Under the pieces are notes generated by a model. It was given only the letters and a program-made list of their open reading frames with translations. It did no database searches and was not told the origin of the DNA. Positions 45,671 through 57,693 of a DNA stretch of 64,000 nucleotides are shown here, one piece after another. Within the stretch, counting starts at the first letter, position 1. Each line of letters opens with the position of its first letter. Origin of the DNA: Chrysemys picta bellii (Eukaryota > Chordata > Testudines > Emydidae); assembly GCF_011386835.1 (NCBI RefSeq), contig NC_088792.1:42460882-42524881 (forward strand), read 5' to 3'. Position numbers and translations under genes: made by a program.

Positions 45671-47830
45671 CTTTGCCCCAGGCATGGCATGCCCTGTTAC
45701 TGGGTTTTAAACCCTGTGCTGACTGTAATAGGCTTATGCCTGTTAGTGACCCACATGGTAGTTATCTGAAGTGCCTGGGAAATCCCACATTAAAGAAAAG
45801 TGTTGCATTTGTAAGAACTTTGGTGCTAGAACACAGAAAGAACGTGACATTAATTTGAGGGCCCTCCTCCTGCAGGCTGCTCTTCGCCCAGCCTCAGAGC
45901 CGGCCCAGTCGGACACAATGCTCGGCACTTCGGCCTCCGTGCATAGCGCATCTCCGGCACTGGGCTCTACCCGGCACCAATCACCTTTGCCGGTGCCCAA
46001 GAAGAGGGACCTGGCAATGAGCAAATCGGACCAAGGTGCATAGGGTAAAGGACGCTGCTCAGGCTGCCTGCCCATGCCGGAGCCGCAAGGGGTCATGTCC
46101 CCGAGGGGACCTCTTACCCCCCCCAAAGGGATCCTCCACCGACTCCGGGGAGCAGTAGGGGACCCAGGCTGATGGCACAGTCAATGCCTTCTCAGCTCCC
46201 GGTGCCCAGAGAGCAAAGGACTCTCCCACTTTCGCTGGCACCACATGCAGCGATGGACCCGGCGAAGGCTCCCTATGAGGGTAAGCTAGCTGTGAAGGCC
46301 TCCCAGAAGGTGAGTGAGTGTCGCCAGTCTACGGAGCCGAAGCAGAGCCCTTTGTTGCTGCGCCCTGGTGTCTGCATCAGTCCAGATCACTGGTTCGCTG
46401 CCACAGATCACCGGTACAGCACTCCCGGTCTCCGCCCTCATGCAGAGTCTCGTCCAGAGGGAAGTGCCGGTTGTCATACAGTCGGCACCAGTCATCTCTG
46501 CGCCAACGAGCACCATCACCGAGACCTCAGGGACGCTCCCCAACACGGCACTGTTCCCCCTACTCCCAGCACCGGTCTGACTATTCGAGGTACTGATCAC
46601 TCACGGCGACTGTTAGCCACAGGACTCAGGTGTCAATGGTCCCACCCTGGTCACCGGAGGAGGATTTCTCCAGCATGGAGAGCGAGTTCAGCCCCTCGCT
46701 GAGACAGCACAGTTGTGACTGGGATCCTGAGGTTGCATCCACCCAGCGATGCAGATCAGGCAGCAGGACCAGTGGCCAGTGCAATGGCCTTACTGGAAAG
46801 CCAGGGGTGTGCTGGTTATGCTGATGCCCCCGTCTCACCAATCATCGGTCGCCATGTCAGATAAGTTCCAATCAGCACAGGGAGCACCAGGCTCGGTGCA
46901 TGAAGTGTTGTCGAGAGCTGAGATGGAAGAACAGGTGTCCACCCCAAGACCCTCTTCCCCTGCAGGGGATGATGCCCTGGGTCATTCTCCTCCACTCCAG
47001 ACAAGGTGGTGGCAGAGCCCTCCCTTGCTAGCCCACTGGATCACTTTAAGGAGCACCAAGCCCTGCTCTGAAGGGTGGCCACTAACTTAAACCAAGAGTC
47101 AGAAGAGATGGCGGACCAATCAGACACTTTGTTCAATGTACTCTCTGCATCCACCCCCGCACGGGTCGCACTCCTGGTGCACGAAGGGGTCCTGAACATT
47201 GCCAAAGCCCTCTGACAAACACCGTCCTCCATCCCGCCCATTTCCAAGCTGGCAGAGAAAAAGTATTTTGTCTCAACCACAGGGTTGAATACTTATACAC
47301 CCACCTGCCTCCCGGGGTCATTGGTTGTGTCGGCGGCCAACAAAAAGGACAAGTAAGGGCATGCTAGCTCCACCCTCAAAAATAAGGAGGCCAAGAGACT
47401 GGACCTTTTCAGGAAGAAAATTTATTCCACAGCCAATCTCCCAATTCTGAGTCATGAACCACCAGGCTCTTTGGGGCAATATAACTTTAACTGTGGGACT
47501 CCCTCCACAAGTTTAAGGACTCCATGCCCTAGGAGGTGGCCAAAGAGTTCAGGACCCTTGTTGAGGAGGGTACTGCAGCGGCTCTGTGCTCCCTCCAGAT
47601 GGCCTGGGATGAGATCGATTCTGCGGCCAGGATGGTCATGAGGCTCAGTTCCTGGCATCAGACCTCAGGCCTATCCCAAGAGATGCAGTCCTCGATACAA
47701 GATCTCCCGTTGGATGGAGTTGGGCTGTTTTTGGAACAGACAGACATGAGGCTGCACGGTCTGAAGGACACTCAGACCACCCTCTTCTCCCTGAGGATGC
47801 TTACGCCTCAATCAGCAAGGAAGCAATTCC
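45671..47830 (+). pseudogene. DIRS copy A gag-like region (broken)
   Basis: Several open frames on + (45771-46043, 46172-46702, 47536-48102) cover the position of the gag-like ORF. They are rich in Pro, Ser and Gln without an enzymatic domain. A CCICKNFG Cys pair near 45799-45822 could be a zinc-binding remnant. 47575-47820 (AWDEIDSAARMVMRLSSWHQ, SSIQDLPLDG...) corresponds to 24980-25330 of DIRS copy 1. Frame changes at several points. Element-derived, not a host gene. Confidence 0.6.
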
Positions 47831-47977
47831 GGCTGCCCCCACCGCCAAGGCCTTGGCAGCCTCTGCAGGGCTCTACGAGGAGAAGGGACACTGGTTTTAG
47901 TCGCCGCCACCCTTTCTCCTCCTGTTCACCTGTACAACCTGGCCCAGCGAAACACCACTGGGCCAGACGCTGGTGTT

Positions 47978-48727
47978 TTGGGTGCGCACTCAAGACCCGC
48001 TCCCCAGTCACCTCCCCAGATCTGCCCCATCTTTTTTCCTCAATTGTCTCCATCCCTACCCTTTGGCCTGGTCGAGAGTCACCTCGGCCCACTGGGAGCT
48101 AGAGATTGTCATGGGGCTACACCCTTCAGTTTTTGGCCCCCCCGTCTCCTCTCTTCCCTGCCCCTCTTCAGGGACCCTTCTCATGAGCAACTTCTCATTC
48201 AGGAGGTAGACAACCTCCGACAACTGTGGGTGGTGGAGGAGGTCCCTCAAGAAATGAGGGGGGAAAGGTTTCTACTCCCGCTATTTCCCGATTCCAAAAG
48301 CAAAAGGGGGCCTAAGACCCATTCTGGACCTGAACCACTCAACAAGTACCTCAAGAAGTTGAAGTTTCACATGGTTTCACTGGCATCCATCATCCCCTCC
48401 GTGGATCCGGGAAACTGGTACGCTGCTCTCGACTTGAAAGATGCTTATTTCCATCTCTATTTTCCAAGGACACAGACAGTTCCTCCATTTTATGGTGGGC
48501 CAGCGCCATTTCCAGTTCATGGTGCTTCCCTTTGGCCTCTCCTCAGACCTGCAAGTGTATATACAAAATGTATGGCCCCAGTAGCCACTTATCTGAGGCG
48601 TCGGGGGGGAGGGGGTGTCCAGGTCTATCCTTATCTTGACGATTGGCTCATCAAAGACAGATCGCGGGATCAAGTGAAGAGCAGCCTCGATCTGGTGCAT
48701 TCTACATGCCACGACCTGGGCCTGTAA
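47978..48727 (+). pseudogene. DIRS copy A reverse transcriptase
   Basis: A 249-codon open frame with PLNKYLKKLKFHMV, WYAALDLKDAYFHL (48418-48459, block with the first catalytic Asp) and YLDDWLIKD (YxDD at 48632-48643). The YxDD box is intact here, unlike copy B and DIRS copy 1. The segment between 48460 and 48580 is frame-shifted relative to the family (the PFGLS block reads GASLWPL), so the fold is broken. N-terminal lead 48140-48290 as in copy B. Confidence 0.78.
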
Positions 48728-49309
48728 GTGAACAAAAAGAAATCGACCCTCATATCAGTGCAATAGAAGAGTTCATCGGGGCATACCTTGATTACTTGTG
48801 GGCGAGGGCATTCCTTCCGGAGGCTTGTTTCTGAGCCACATTGGATGTAATCTCACATGTAAGGAGCCACCGCCTACACTTGCCTAAGGTGGTTAGGCCA
48901 CATGGTTGCTTGTACTTACGTGGTCCATTACCTCTGGCCGCTGCAGGCATGGTTGGTGTCGGTCTACATCCCCAACAAGCATGACCTAGACCTGGTAGTC
49001 AGGGTGACGGACCACATCTGGTCATCACTGGCGTGATGGTTGGACCCCACATCGGTGTTGCAGGGAGTCCCCGTTGCAGCCCCATCCCTGTTGCTAACTC
49101 TGGTGTAGGACACCTTGGGCCTGGGCTGGGGACTCCACCTGGGCAAGCTCAGTACACAAGGGTGCTGGTTGGGGGTCGACCACTCCCTCCACATAAATGT
49201 CAGGAGCTCAGGGCGGTTCGCTTGGCCTGTCAGGTTTTTCGATCCCATTTACAAGGCAAAGTGGTTCAAGTCCTGGTGGACATCACCGCCACAATGTTTT
49301 ATATCAAGA
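48728..49309 (+). pseudogene. DIRS copy A connection and start of RNase H, truncated
   Basis: Follows the RT in several frames (FIGAYLDYLWARAF near 48772-48812, CQELRAVRLACQVFRSHLQG near 49199-49258, VLVDITATMFYIKN near 49270-49311). The last is the block with an RNase H catalytic Asp. It stops abruptly at 49309 where hAT-like sequence begins; the remaining RNase H is absent from copy A. Confidence 0.7.
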
Positions 49310-49489
49310 ATTCTCAACTTTTTTCTTTGTTTCCCCCCTACCCCCCCTACCCCCCATAACATGCTATAAAAACTCCACAGCCCACCTGTGCCACAACTGT
49401 TCTTCGCATATAAAAGCCAGGGCCAGCGTTAGGTGGTAGCAAGCAGGGCAATTGCCCAGGGCCCTACACCCCATGAAGCAAAGTTGCTA
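49310..49489. mobile_element. hAT-like element fragment at the copy A/B junction
   Basis: AATTCTCAACTTTTTTCTTTG at 49309 resembles a hAT left end. CATGCTATAAAAACTCCACAGCCC and GCCAGGGCCAGCGTTAGG...GGCAATTGCCCAGGGCCC follow, a repeat pattern I recall from turtles. No right terminal repeat is seen before copy B begins, so it is truncated, and no 8-bp duplication is found. Confidence 0.5.
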
Positions 49490-50411
49490 AGTACCACCCT
49501 GAAAATGCTGGGGCTGTATGTCCCAGGCCTGGCACGTAAGCGATTCAAACCTCTCGGCAGCCTCAGGGACAAGGGAGTCAGCCTTGGCAGGACCCCTCAC
49601 AAGAAGGCCAAGGGCTGAAGCGCCGCCCGAGTCACTCTCCTCCATCCCCTGCTCGGTCGGGCTCTAGCCAGAATGAATAAGGGCCAAGCAACTGTTTTGA
49701 GGGTGCACCAGAGGGCGACCTACCAGACTATTCCCCGGATCCATCTTCCTGTTTTTTTCCAGCCGCCTTTCCTTTTTCCTCCCTGCATGAACCACAATAA
49801 CCTCGTACCGCTGGGTCTAGAGCACAGTGGCGCAGGGCTATATCCTCCAGTTTCTTTCTCACCCCTCTTCAGGGACCCTTTTCACAAGAGTCTCCTCGCG
49901 CAGGAGGTTCAAGGGTTGCTGCAGCTGAGGCGGTGGAGGAAATTCCTCTAGAGTACAGGAACAGGTGGTTTTATTCCTGATACTTTTTAATCCCAAAGGC
50001 AATCTACATCCCATTCTGGACCTGCAAGACCTCAACAAGTACCTAAAGAAGCTGAAGTTGTGCTTGGTCTTCCTGGCCTCTATCATCCCCTCCCTGGATC
50101 TGGGAGACTGGTATGCCGCCCTCGACCTAAAGGACGCATACTTCCACGTAGCAATCTTCCAAGGGCACAGACATTTTCTCCGATTCATGGTTGGACCTGG
50201 CCACTATCAATTTATGATCCTCCCGTTTGGCCTGGCGACAGCACCAAGTGTGTTTACCAAGTGCATGTTGGTGGTGGCAGCTTACCTCAGACGCCGGTGT
50301 ATCCAGATCTACCTGTACCTCAACGACTGGTCAAGAGCAGCTCCAGATCTCAGGTCCAAAAGGATGTCGCGGTACTGCAAGCCAGGTGCCACTCCCTGGG
50401 CCTACTGGTGA
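49490..50411 (+). pseudogene. DIRS copy B gag C-terminus and reverse transcriptase
   Basis: 49490-49620 aligns with 47774-47870 of copy A (gag end). The RT frame 49965-50411 shows DLNKYLKKLKLCLV, WYAALDLKDAYFHVAIFQGH, RFMVGPGHYQFMILPFGLAT and SVFTKCMLVVAAYLRRR. The YxDD box reads YLND (50316-50327), so the first of the paired Asp residues is Asn. This should abolish polymerase activity even without the frameshift that follows at about 50330. Confidence 0.82.
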
Positions 50412-51612
50412 ACGACATAAAGTCTGTTAGTTCCAGTGCAAAGGATAGAATTCATCGGAGCGGTGCTCGACTTGACCTGCACAAGAGCGTTCCTGCTGCT
50501 AGAAAGGTTTTGGACATTGACAGATCTTACTGCAGAGGTGACCACGTTCCCCTTGACTACAGCCAGGGTCTTCCTGCATCTGCTGGGCCTCATGGCAGCT
50601 TGCACATACGTTGTCCACCATGCCAGGCTCTGGATGTGGCCCCTGCAACAATGGCTGACGGTCTATTCCCAGTCCAGGGATCACCTGGAAAAGATCATTA
50701 CCATTCTCCTCTCCCTCTTCCCCCCCCCCCCCCCCCCCGCCCCGGCAATACTCACCTCACTGCAATGGTGGACCGATCGCGAGAAGGTCCTAAAGGGAGT
50801 TCCATTCAACAACTCCCCTCACTCCATTGAGTTGGTGTTGGACACCTCGGTTGGAGTCCACACCTCAGAGCTCTCCAGGCCCAAGGTATGTGGTTCTCGG
50901 AGGAGATGGTGCTCCACAGAAATGTCAAAGAACTCAGAGCAGTCCGATTGGCATGCATGCGATTGGCAGCGTCTTCCTACACCACCTGTCGGGCAAGGTG
51001 ATGAGAGTCCTGACAGACAACACAGCCATGATGTTCTACGTCAACAGGCAAGGGGGAGCGTGCTCATCCGCTCGCTGTCAAGAGGCACTCCATCTCTGGA
51101 GCTTCTGCATCGACTACAAGATCCACCTGGAAGCTTGTCACCTCCCTGGTGTCAAAAACACGCTAGCTGATCACCTCAGCAGGGCCTTCTCCTTTCACCA
51201 CGAGTGGTCGCTCCACCGGGAAGTATCCTGCATGGTGGGGAACACCCCAAGTGTACCCGTTCATCACCAAGCAGAACAGAAAATGTCATTGGTTTTGTTC
51301 TCGGCAAAGTCTGGGAAAGGACTCCGTCTCCAATGCCTTCCTCCTGTGATGGTTGGGGAGGCTGATGTATGCGTTCCGTCCAATCCCACTCATCGCCAAG
51401 ATCCTGTCAAAGATCAAGAGAGACAGGGCGCAGGTTATCATGATTGCCCCGGCGTGGCCTCACCTGCACTAATTCGGCACACTCATGAACCTGTTAGTGG
51501 CCCTTCCCTGGCCCTGCCCAACCAACCGGACATGCTGTCACAGGACCCCGGTCGATTCTTACACCCCAGCCTCACGTCCCTCCACCTCTCAGCGTGGATG
51601 CTGCATGGCTGA
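50412..51612 (+). pseudogene. DIRS copy B RNase H and following segment
   Basis: The frame 50827-51612 contains VMRVLTDNTAMMFYVNRQGG (50998-51057) and CHLPGVKNTLADHLSR (51138-51185), the RNase H blocks. The segment beyond (51190-51590) is the DIRS post-RH domain, decayed across frames (AWPHLH near 51450-51470). A poly-C run at 50717-50738 disrupts the connection region. Frameshifts on both sides separate it from the RT and the recombinase. Confidence 0.75.
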
Positions 51613-52650
51613 ACTCGGAGGAGCGGACCTGTTCGGAAGAGGTCCAGCAGGTCCTCCTGGAAAGTAGGAAGCCCTCAACTAGACTGACTTCCCCAGCAGG
51701 AAAACCTTGTCCACTTGGCCAGGTATCCGAGCAAAGTATATCTCCCTCGCACTCTTCCGTACAGGCGGTCCTGGACTACCTTCTCCATTTGAGGAACCAG
51801 GGCCTGGCACACTCTTCTATTAGGGTGCATCTTGCAGCCATCTCCACTTTTCACCCGCCGATCCTAGGACAGGTGGTGTTTTTCACAACATGACTGTCAG
51901 ATTCTTGAGAAGGCTCGAGACACTCTTCCCGCAGGTACGGGCTCCTGTCCCACAGTGGGTTCTTAACTTGGTCCTCTCTAGGCTCATAGGCCTGCCCTTT
52001 GAGCTACTGGGCTCCTGCTCCCTTTCCCATCTGTCTTGGAAGGTTGCATTCCTGGTTGCGGTGACATCGGCGAGATGAGTCTCTGAGATTAGAGCCTTGA
52101 CCTCAGAATCACCGTACATGGTCTTCTACCAAAACAAGGTTCAGCTGCGGCCCTACCCGGCCTTCCTGCTGAAGGTGGTGTCTACCTTCCATATGAACCA
52201 GGACATCTTCCTCCCGGTGTTCTGTCCCAAACCGCACAATACCAGCGAAAAGAGAGATCTTTTATGTGCTGGACATCCGAAGGGCCTTGGCTTTTTACTT
52301 ACAATGTACCAAGCCTTTCTGTAAACCAACTCCGCTCCTCATCGCTACAGTGAATAGGATGAAGGACCTTCCAGTGTCCTCACAGAGGATTTCCAACTGG
52401 ATCACCTCATTCATAAAGACCTGCTATGACCTGGCTGAGGTTCTGCCACTGCCGATTGTCAGTCCACTCGACTGGAGCTCAGTAGTCTTTGGCAGCCTTC
52501 CTGGCACACATCCCTATCCAGGACATCTGTAGAGCCGCAATGTGGTCCTCCGTCCACACGTTCACGGCTCATTATGCCATCACTCATCAGGCCAGGGATG
52601 ACGCAGGTTTGGCAGAGCTGTGTTGCAATCTACACATCCATGAACTCCTA
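51613..52650 (+). pseudogene. DIRS copy B tyrosine recombinase (broken)
   Basis: Blocks in order: VLDYLLHLRNQGLAHSSIRV (51768-51827, N-terminal core-binding part), SCSLSHLSWKVAFLVAVTSA (52015-52074, catalytic core; the first catalytic Arg is expected just after it), RISNWITSFIKTCYDLAEVL (52388-52447), and a box reading HSTG where the family has HxxR (52465-52476). The second catalytic Arg is therefore Gly (GGA, 52474-52476), followed by a stop (52483-52485). The candidate nucleophile Tyr is at 52573-52575 in HTFTAHY. The tail ITHQARDD ends near 52605. Integration by such recombinases makes no target duplication. Non-functional. Confidence 0.8.
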
Positions 52651-52680
52651 CCCATCTCTAGGGGTACTGCTTTGGAGTCC

Positions 52681-52795
52681 CCTAATATGGAATGAACGTG
52701 AACAAGCACTCGAAGAAGAAAAGACAGTTACCTTTTCCGTAACTGGTGTTCTTCGAGATGTGTTGCTCATGTCCATTCTATGGCCCACCTTCCTT
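52681..52795. repeat. DIRS internal complementary-type region with hairpin
   Basis: 52681-52720 (CTAATATGGAATGAACGTGA...) repeats the extreme right end (52967-53001, CTAATATGGAATGGACATGA...) in the same orientation. 52745-52780 (TGTTCTTCGAGATGTGTTGC) is its reverse complement. Between them CTCGAAGAA (52709) and TTCTTCGAG (52749-52757) close a hairpin with stem parts CAGTTAC/GTAACTG. DIRS elements carry an internal region complementary to their ends, used to close the circular cDNA; this block fits that role (inference). Confidence 0.6.
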
Positions 52796-52799
52796 CCCC

Positions 52800-53001
52800 A
52801 CTGTTGGAGTTTCCAGGAAGAAGGAACTGAGGGAGGGGGGAGCCGGCGGAGCCCCTTATACCGAACCATGCAGGCGCCACTCCAGAGGGTGCTAGAGCTA
52901 GTCCCCTACAGATACTGCTGAGGGGAAAACTTCCACCATCGGTTCATGTGCGAGCATACACACCTAATATGGAATGGACATGAGTAACATCTCAAAGAAC
53001 A
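52800..53001 (-). repeat. DIRS locus right inverted terminal repeat
   Basis: Reverse complement matches 45311-45505: GTTCTTTGAGATGTTACTCATGTCC, CCATATTAGGTGTGTATGC, GCGCCTGCATGG, CCTCAGTTCCTTCTT in order. Diverged, with indels. Confidence 0.78.
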
Positions 53002-56000
53002 ATAGTTAGGAAAGGTAGGTAACTGTTTTTCTTTTGGTGTGGAGGGAATGGGTTTGTTTTGATTTTGTTTAGTCACCATGTCTCTGTCTTTATCAGTGTA
53101 GCAACTGTGGTATGCTGACAGATCTTTTTGTCTCACCATTGATGGATGAAAGCTGTTCTTCTGCTTCCTTAATTTTAGGTGTTTGTTTTAAAATATCATG
53201 ACACAATATACTTTTTCTTTAGCCTTCTTTCAAAGCTATGTTCAATCGCATTAATTTAAAACAATATTTTGGAAACGTACGCTATTTATATAAACGTAAT
53301 TTTCTATAGCTTTCTTATTTTAGAGTCCTGGAATTCTCCAGAAGGTGGAAGATGTGTCCTGTAATGAGTCTATCCAGTTTCTGTGGCTAACTAAGGATTC
53401 TAAACATACTGTTCTCACAGAAGTGTAATAGCAAATTAATATGTAATTTTACCATAAAGATGTATATCAAGGGAAACACTTGTATAAAGTTCTTCTTGAA
53501 ATTTATCCAGAGATGACCTGCCAAATAAACAAATGTTTCAATCAGATATTGTGTAAAACCTGTTTTTAGTTCCTGTTTGTCTGCATCACAAAATATGGAC
53601 CTAGCTTGGTGTAAAATAGGTGGTGCTGCTGATCATGTCAGAACTACTGCTTAATAGACATTCTTTTCCTTTAATACATGCATTACGAGGTATAACTTAT
53701 GAATCTTCCAGTATTTCATGTTATATTCTTATACTGGATTCTCACTTATGATATGTAGTGAAATAGCCCATTTCTGTGCCATGCATAATGTCAGAAATAT
53801 ATTAAATATTTAAAGAATGTCAGACACTTAGGTTAATTTCTGAAAAGTCACATCTCAGAATCTAGATTTGTAATTTAGGCTTTCTGTAAGCACATTTATT
53901 ATGAGAAGGATTATGCTTTCTGTGTATAGTCATGGTTAAAATAATGAAGCATGGTGGTAGCCCTGTAATGTATTGTCATCTCTTGTCCTCCTTTTTTCTG
54001 TTTTTTCCTTCCACACTGCCTCTTTACTCTCACTGATTGCATAATGTCTAAAATTAGATTGTAAACTTCTCATAGCAGAGACCAGTCTTATTTGTTCTGG
54101 TCAGTACTTTTGGTGCTGTGTTCAGTCTAGTGGATAGAGCACTCAGGAAATCTGGGCTCTGTTCCTGGCTCTGCCACTGACTTGCTGGGTAACCTGGGCC
54201 AAGTCACTTCACCTCCTTGTACCTCTGTTTCTCCTTCTGTAAAGTGGGAATGATGATTCCTCCTTGGTAAGGTGTTATATCAGAGGTAGGTATTATACAA
54301 TACCTCACCATTTGTTGTAATAACTTACTTGGCATCTTTCAGCCAACTCCTGGCTTCTTAATCTCATAAACAAAACGATACAGTAAAGAGAACTGTTCAA
54401 ACCACATTGTGCTGTACATATTAGACAAATAGATTTTTAACCAGCAGATGTTATTTGCATGAAATGGTGGTAGTGCTGTTTGATAAAAATAAAGAAATAA
54501 TCTTCAGACACTCTCACTTCCTTTCTCTCTGAATTTCAGGTGGAAAAGGCATTTGACTTATGAGGGTTCGTGGTCTGGGGCCTTGCAGAAAAAATGAGTC
54601 TTTAGGTACTCAAGATATCAATGGATGGGCACAGTATAAATACTAGAAGAGGACAATTTATTTGAATAATGAGAAGGAGAGGAGGCCTGGTGAATTGAGA
54701 TAAAAAGGTCATTCATAGGAGGGAAGTATGGAAGAAGGCATGAACAAATGAGTTGGAGAAGGAAAGGACAGGGCAACAGGACAAGAATCACTGGTGAAGT
54801 GAAGGGAATAAAATGTTGAGTTGGAAGAGTGACAATTGTTAACACATTCCACTTTTCAGAATATTGATGAAGATTCTATCCGGTATTGTTGAGTATGGCA
54901 TTATCCAGTGTGTGAGTCAGCAAAGAGTAGAACCAGCCTGTGTTTGTATTTAGCAGGGACTACCTGTCATTAATGTAAGAAAGAAACAAGGAAAGAACAA
55001 ATATATTCTTGTCCAAGAGGGAACAAGAATGCACCTCATACAGTGTATTGGTTCTCTTGATTAGGAGGCTTGTCTGTAAATACAGTATGTGTGACTGATG
55101 AATGCAGGAAATGGCTGGGGGTGGATGTGTGGAATTCACAGCTTGTTTTTATCATTTGTCTCTCCAAACCCAGTTCATGAGGAATGGTGGTGGGCAGTCA
55201 TATATAAACTTTAAAGAGGTGTTGGCATTTTTTCCTAGCATTTAAAAGGTTATGTGCGGCAGTGAGACAAATAAATCATGATTCACTGCAACAACAGAGT
55301 TGCAGTCAGTTATATAAATTGCCAAGGAAGCACTAAATCTGTCACTTTGTGTATTCTGACCATTTAACAATTGGAATGATGCTTGGAAAGAAAGCTGAAT
55401 AGAAACAAGGAACCAAAGCAAACTGGCGAATGCAATTAGTAAGATCAATGGTTGGTGTTTCAAAGTTCATTGTTTGGTCATCTCAGTGGACCGCAGTAAG
55501 TGTGATGCTATCTAAAAGATTACAGTAATGGGGGAGATGGGTACCAAGTGAAAGACTAGTGTGTAGCACAGAATCATTGATAAAGCTGCAGTCATTTGTG
55601 ACTAAAGAATGGGAATAAGTAGTTTGACCAGTTCCACAACTTCACTGAAAATGTAACCTGTCATTTTAGTTTCACTTGTTTCAGACCTAGCAAATATCAT
55701 AATTAAAATAAATAAATAAAAATCTTACCCTGATGATATCCACTTTTTAGTCTGAAGCCTCCACAGTTGGCTTGCTTACAAGCATGGGAGAAACAATGAG
55801 TTTTCTACATGAGCAGTTTTAATTAAGTCATCAACTTTTTCCAATCTGGGTATCAAAAGCAGTTAGCTTTTAGAAATGGCATTGAGCGTTGTATTAACCT
55901 ATCAAATAGTTTCCCTATACTAAGGAAAATACTAAGCTTCTGACTATGAAATTCGATTCCTATTTGCAAATCTGGGCATTTCTTTTCCAATTAGTCTTTT

Positions 56001-57693
56001 CCAAAAAGCTCTGTTTGTGAAGCTGGCCTTTTTTTACCTTGATTGGGATGTAGTGTTTATGTAGCTAAATATGCTATCCTGTAATATGTATATTTTTCCC
56101 TTACAGTGCAGGAAAACTGAAAAATCCTCAAAATAATTCTCCAATCACTTCTAAATTTTAAATAGCTAAATTATTTTCTTTAAGTAAAGGATCAAAGTTC
56201 AGGGATTTAGCACAAGGAATTTTATTGAAAATCATCTATTCCTGTGTGTATCTGCCATATGAAAGAACTTTAAAGAATCCCTGGTCTGAAATCGGTAATT
56301 TAAAATTGTGTGCAAAATAGTGTAGTTACTACAGTTCTGTATGCACAGAGGGCTTTTCACATGCAAATAGAGATTCATCAAGCAAATGCACATGCAGATA
56401 TAAATGCTCAGTGTTTCAGGCACACCTTTGGCTTCATTCCTTTCAAAATTTACCCCCTAAAGTCAATAATTTAGATAATTCCTAGAACTAATCTTTCTCA
56501 CATACATTGCTATAGTCTTGCTACATATACATTTTGTGATCGCTCAGTGGTTAAGTTAGAATATATCCACAGTTGAGCATAAAGCATAATATACCTAGAG
56601 CTCTATATGTACTTGCGTTCAGTTCTCACACATCATAATGTCAGGTAGTGAATTTCCTTTAGATAAAATAAGCAGAGTTAGGCCTGGTTAATACTTGGGT
56701 AGGAGGTCTCCATGGGAAACCAGTGTGCTCCTGTAGTGATTCAGAAGACAATATTTATCCCTGTGAATACACACTGTGCTAATGCCTCAGCATGGTGTTT
56801 TTTTATCCAAACAAAATGAAGGCAAAAATTGTATGTTTTGATAGATCTCTAAAAGGGGAACAGGAGTGGTATAGAGAGTTAGACGGCAGAATGTCAGGAG
56901 CTATTCCATATCAGTCATGTGGCCACCAGTACACACTCTTGTTTATCCACCAGAGTTTCATCAGTGGATGAGTGGGAGTTGGGAGGAAAGAAAAGTGGGC
57001 ATTCTACTGAGTTTGAAGCCCAGAGAAGGGATTGTAGCAGAAATGTTTCAGTCCTTACTTTAGACATCTTGGTAGAGCTGGCCAAAAAGACAGGTGAGAA
57101 ATGTTATCATTTAAAACAAACAAAAACCAAAAAAAGACACTTTGTTTCAATTTTGAAATTTAAAAAACTTTGGTCAGCTCTATGCATTAGTTTAAATACT
57201 GCAATTTTTTTTCTTTTCAGAAAAGCAAACTAAAAAAAATGTTTGTGTGAAACAGAACTCAAACTCCTCATCTATCTGTAGAAAGCATCACTGCATCCCT
57301 GCCAGCATCACAGCACTATTCTACTCAGGAGTACTCTGCTTGTGCCAACACAGTCATTTAGTACTAGTTAGAAGCTTGGGTATCTTGGGAACATTGGGAT
57401 ACCAGCTTCTAAGTGATTACTTTGGAGTGGCCGTTTGGTAACCTACCATTTAAAGTGTCACCCTAGAGATGTGCCCTGGATTTGGAGTTAAGGTATAGAT
57501 TGGGGGAACAACAAGAAAAGCTTCACTGAACTTCATAATGATGTCCTTGGCTTGTGGTTAAATGACAGAATTTATCTTCCGAGGTCATCAACCTGATACT
57601 TGTTAGTTAAAATATAATAATAGAAAAATGGATGTAATGGTTTGGACCAGAATGAGTATTTATTTTGAGAACATTTTTAGACATGTTTGAGTA
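53002..57693. other. Intron sequence, few relics
   Basis: AT-rich. Besides the MIR-like copy at 54115-54290 and a short TTGTAAACT...GCAGAGACC tail-like piece at 54055-54110, nothing nameable. The 104-codon frame 56919-57233 and other short frames show no domain. Confidence 0.5.
54115..54290 (+). repeat. MIR-type SINE relic
   Basis: AGTGGATAGAGCACTCAGG, GGCTCTGCCACTGACTTGCTGGG, CCAAGTCACTTCACCTCC, CTGTTTCTCCTTCTGTAAAGTGGGAATGATGAT: the MIR core order (tRNA-like head, core, tail) on +. Confidence 0.8.

Larger units (their letters stand above)
45311..53001 (+). mobile_element. Composite DIRS-type retrotransposon locus (copies A and B)
   Basis: Inverted terminal repeats bound the locus (45311-45505 and 52800-53001). 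Inside, on +: gag-like region, RT, start of RNase H (copy A, to about 49309); a hAT-like fragment (49310-49489); then a second gag C-terminus, a second RT, a full RNase H region and a tyrosine recombinase (copy B). The 47780-49309 block thus has a homologous counterpart at 49490-51000. This could be a nested insertion, unequal recombination between two DIRS copies, or an aberrant circular intermediate. Same orientation as RSU1. All ORFs are broken. Confidence 0.82.

Noticed and set aside
53321..53430. Possible additional RSU1 exon after TTATTTTAG
   Set aside because: The translation does not match the RSU1 C-terminus in any frame and no fitting donor in phase was found.
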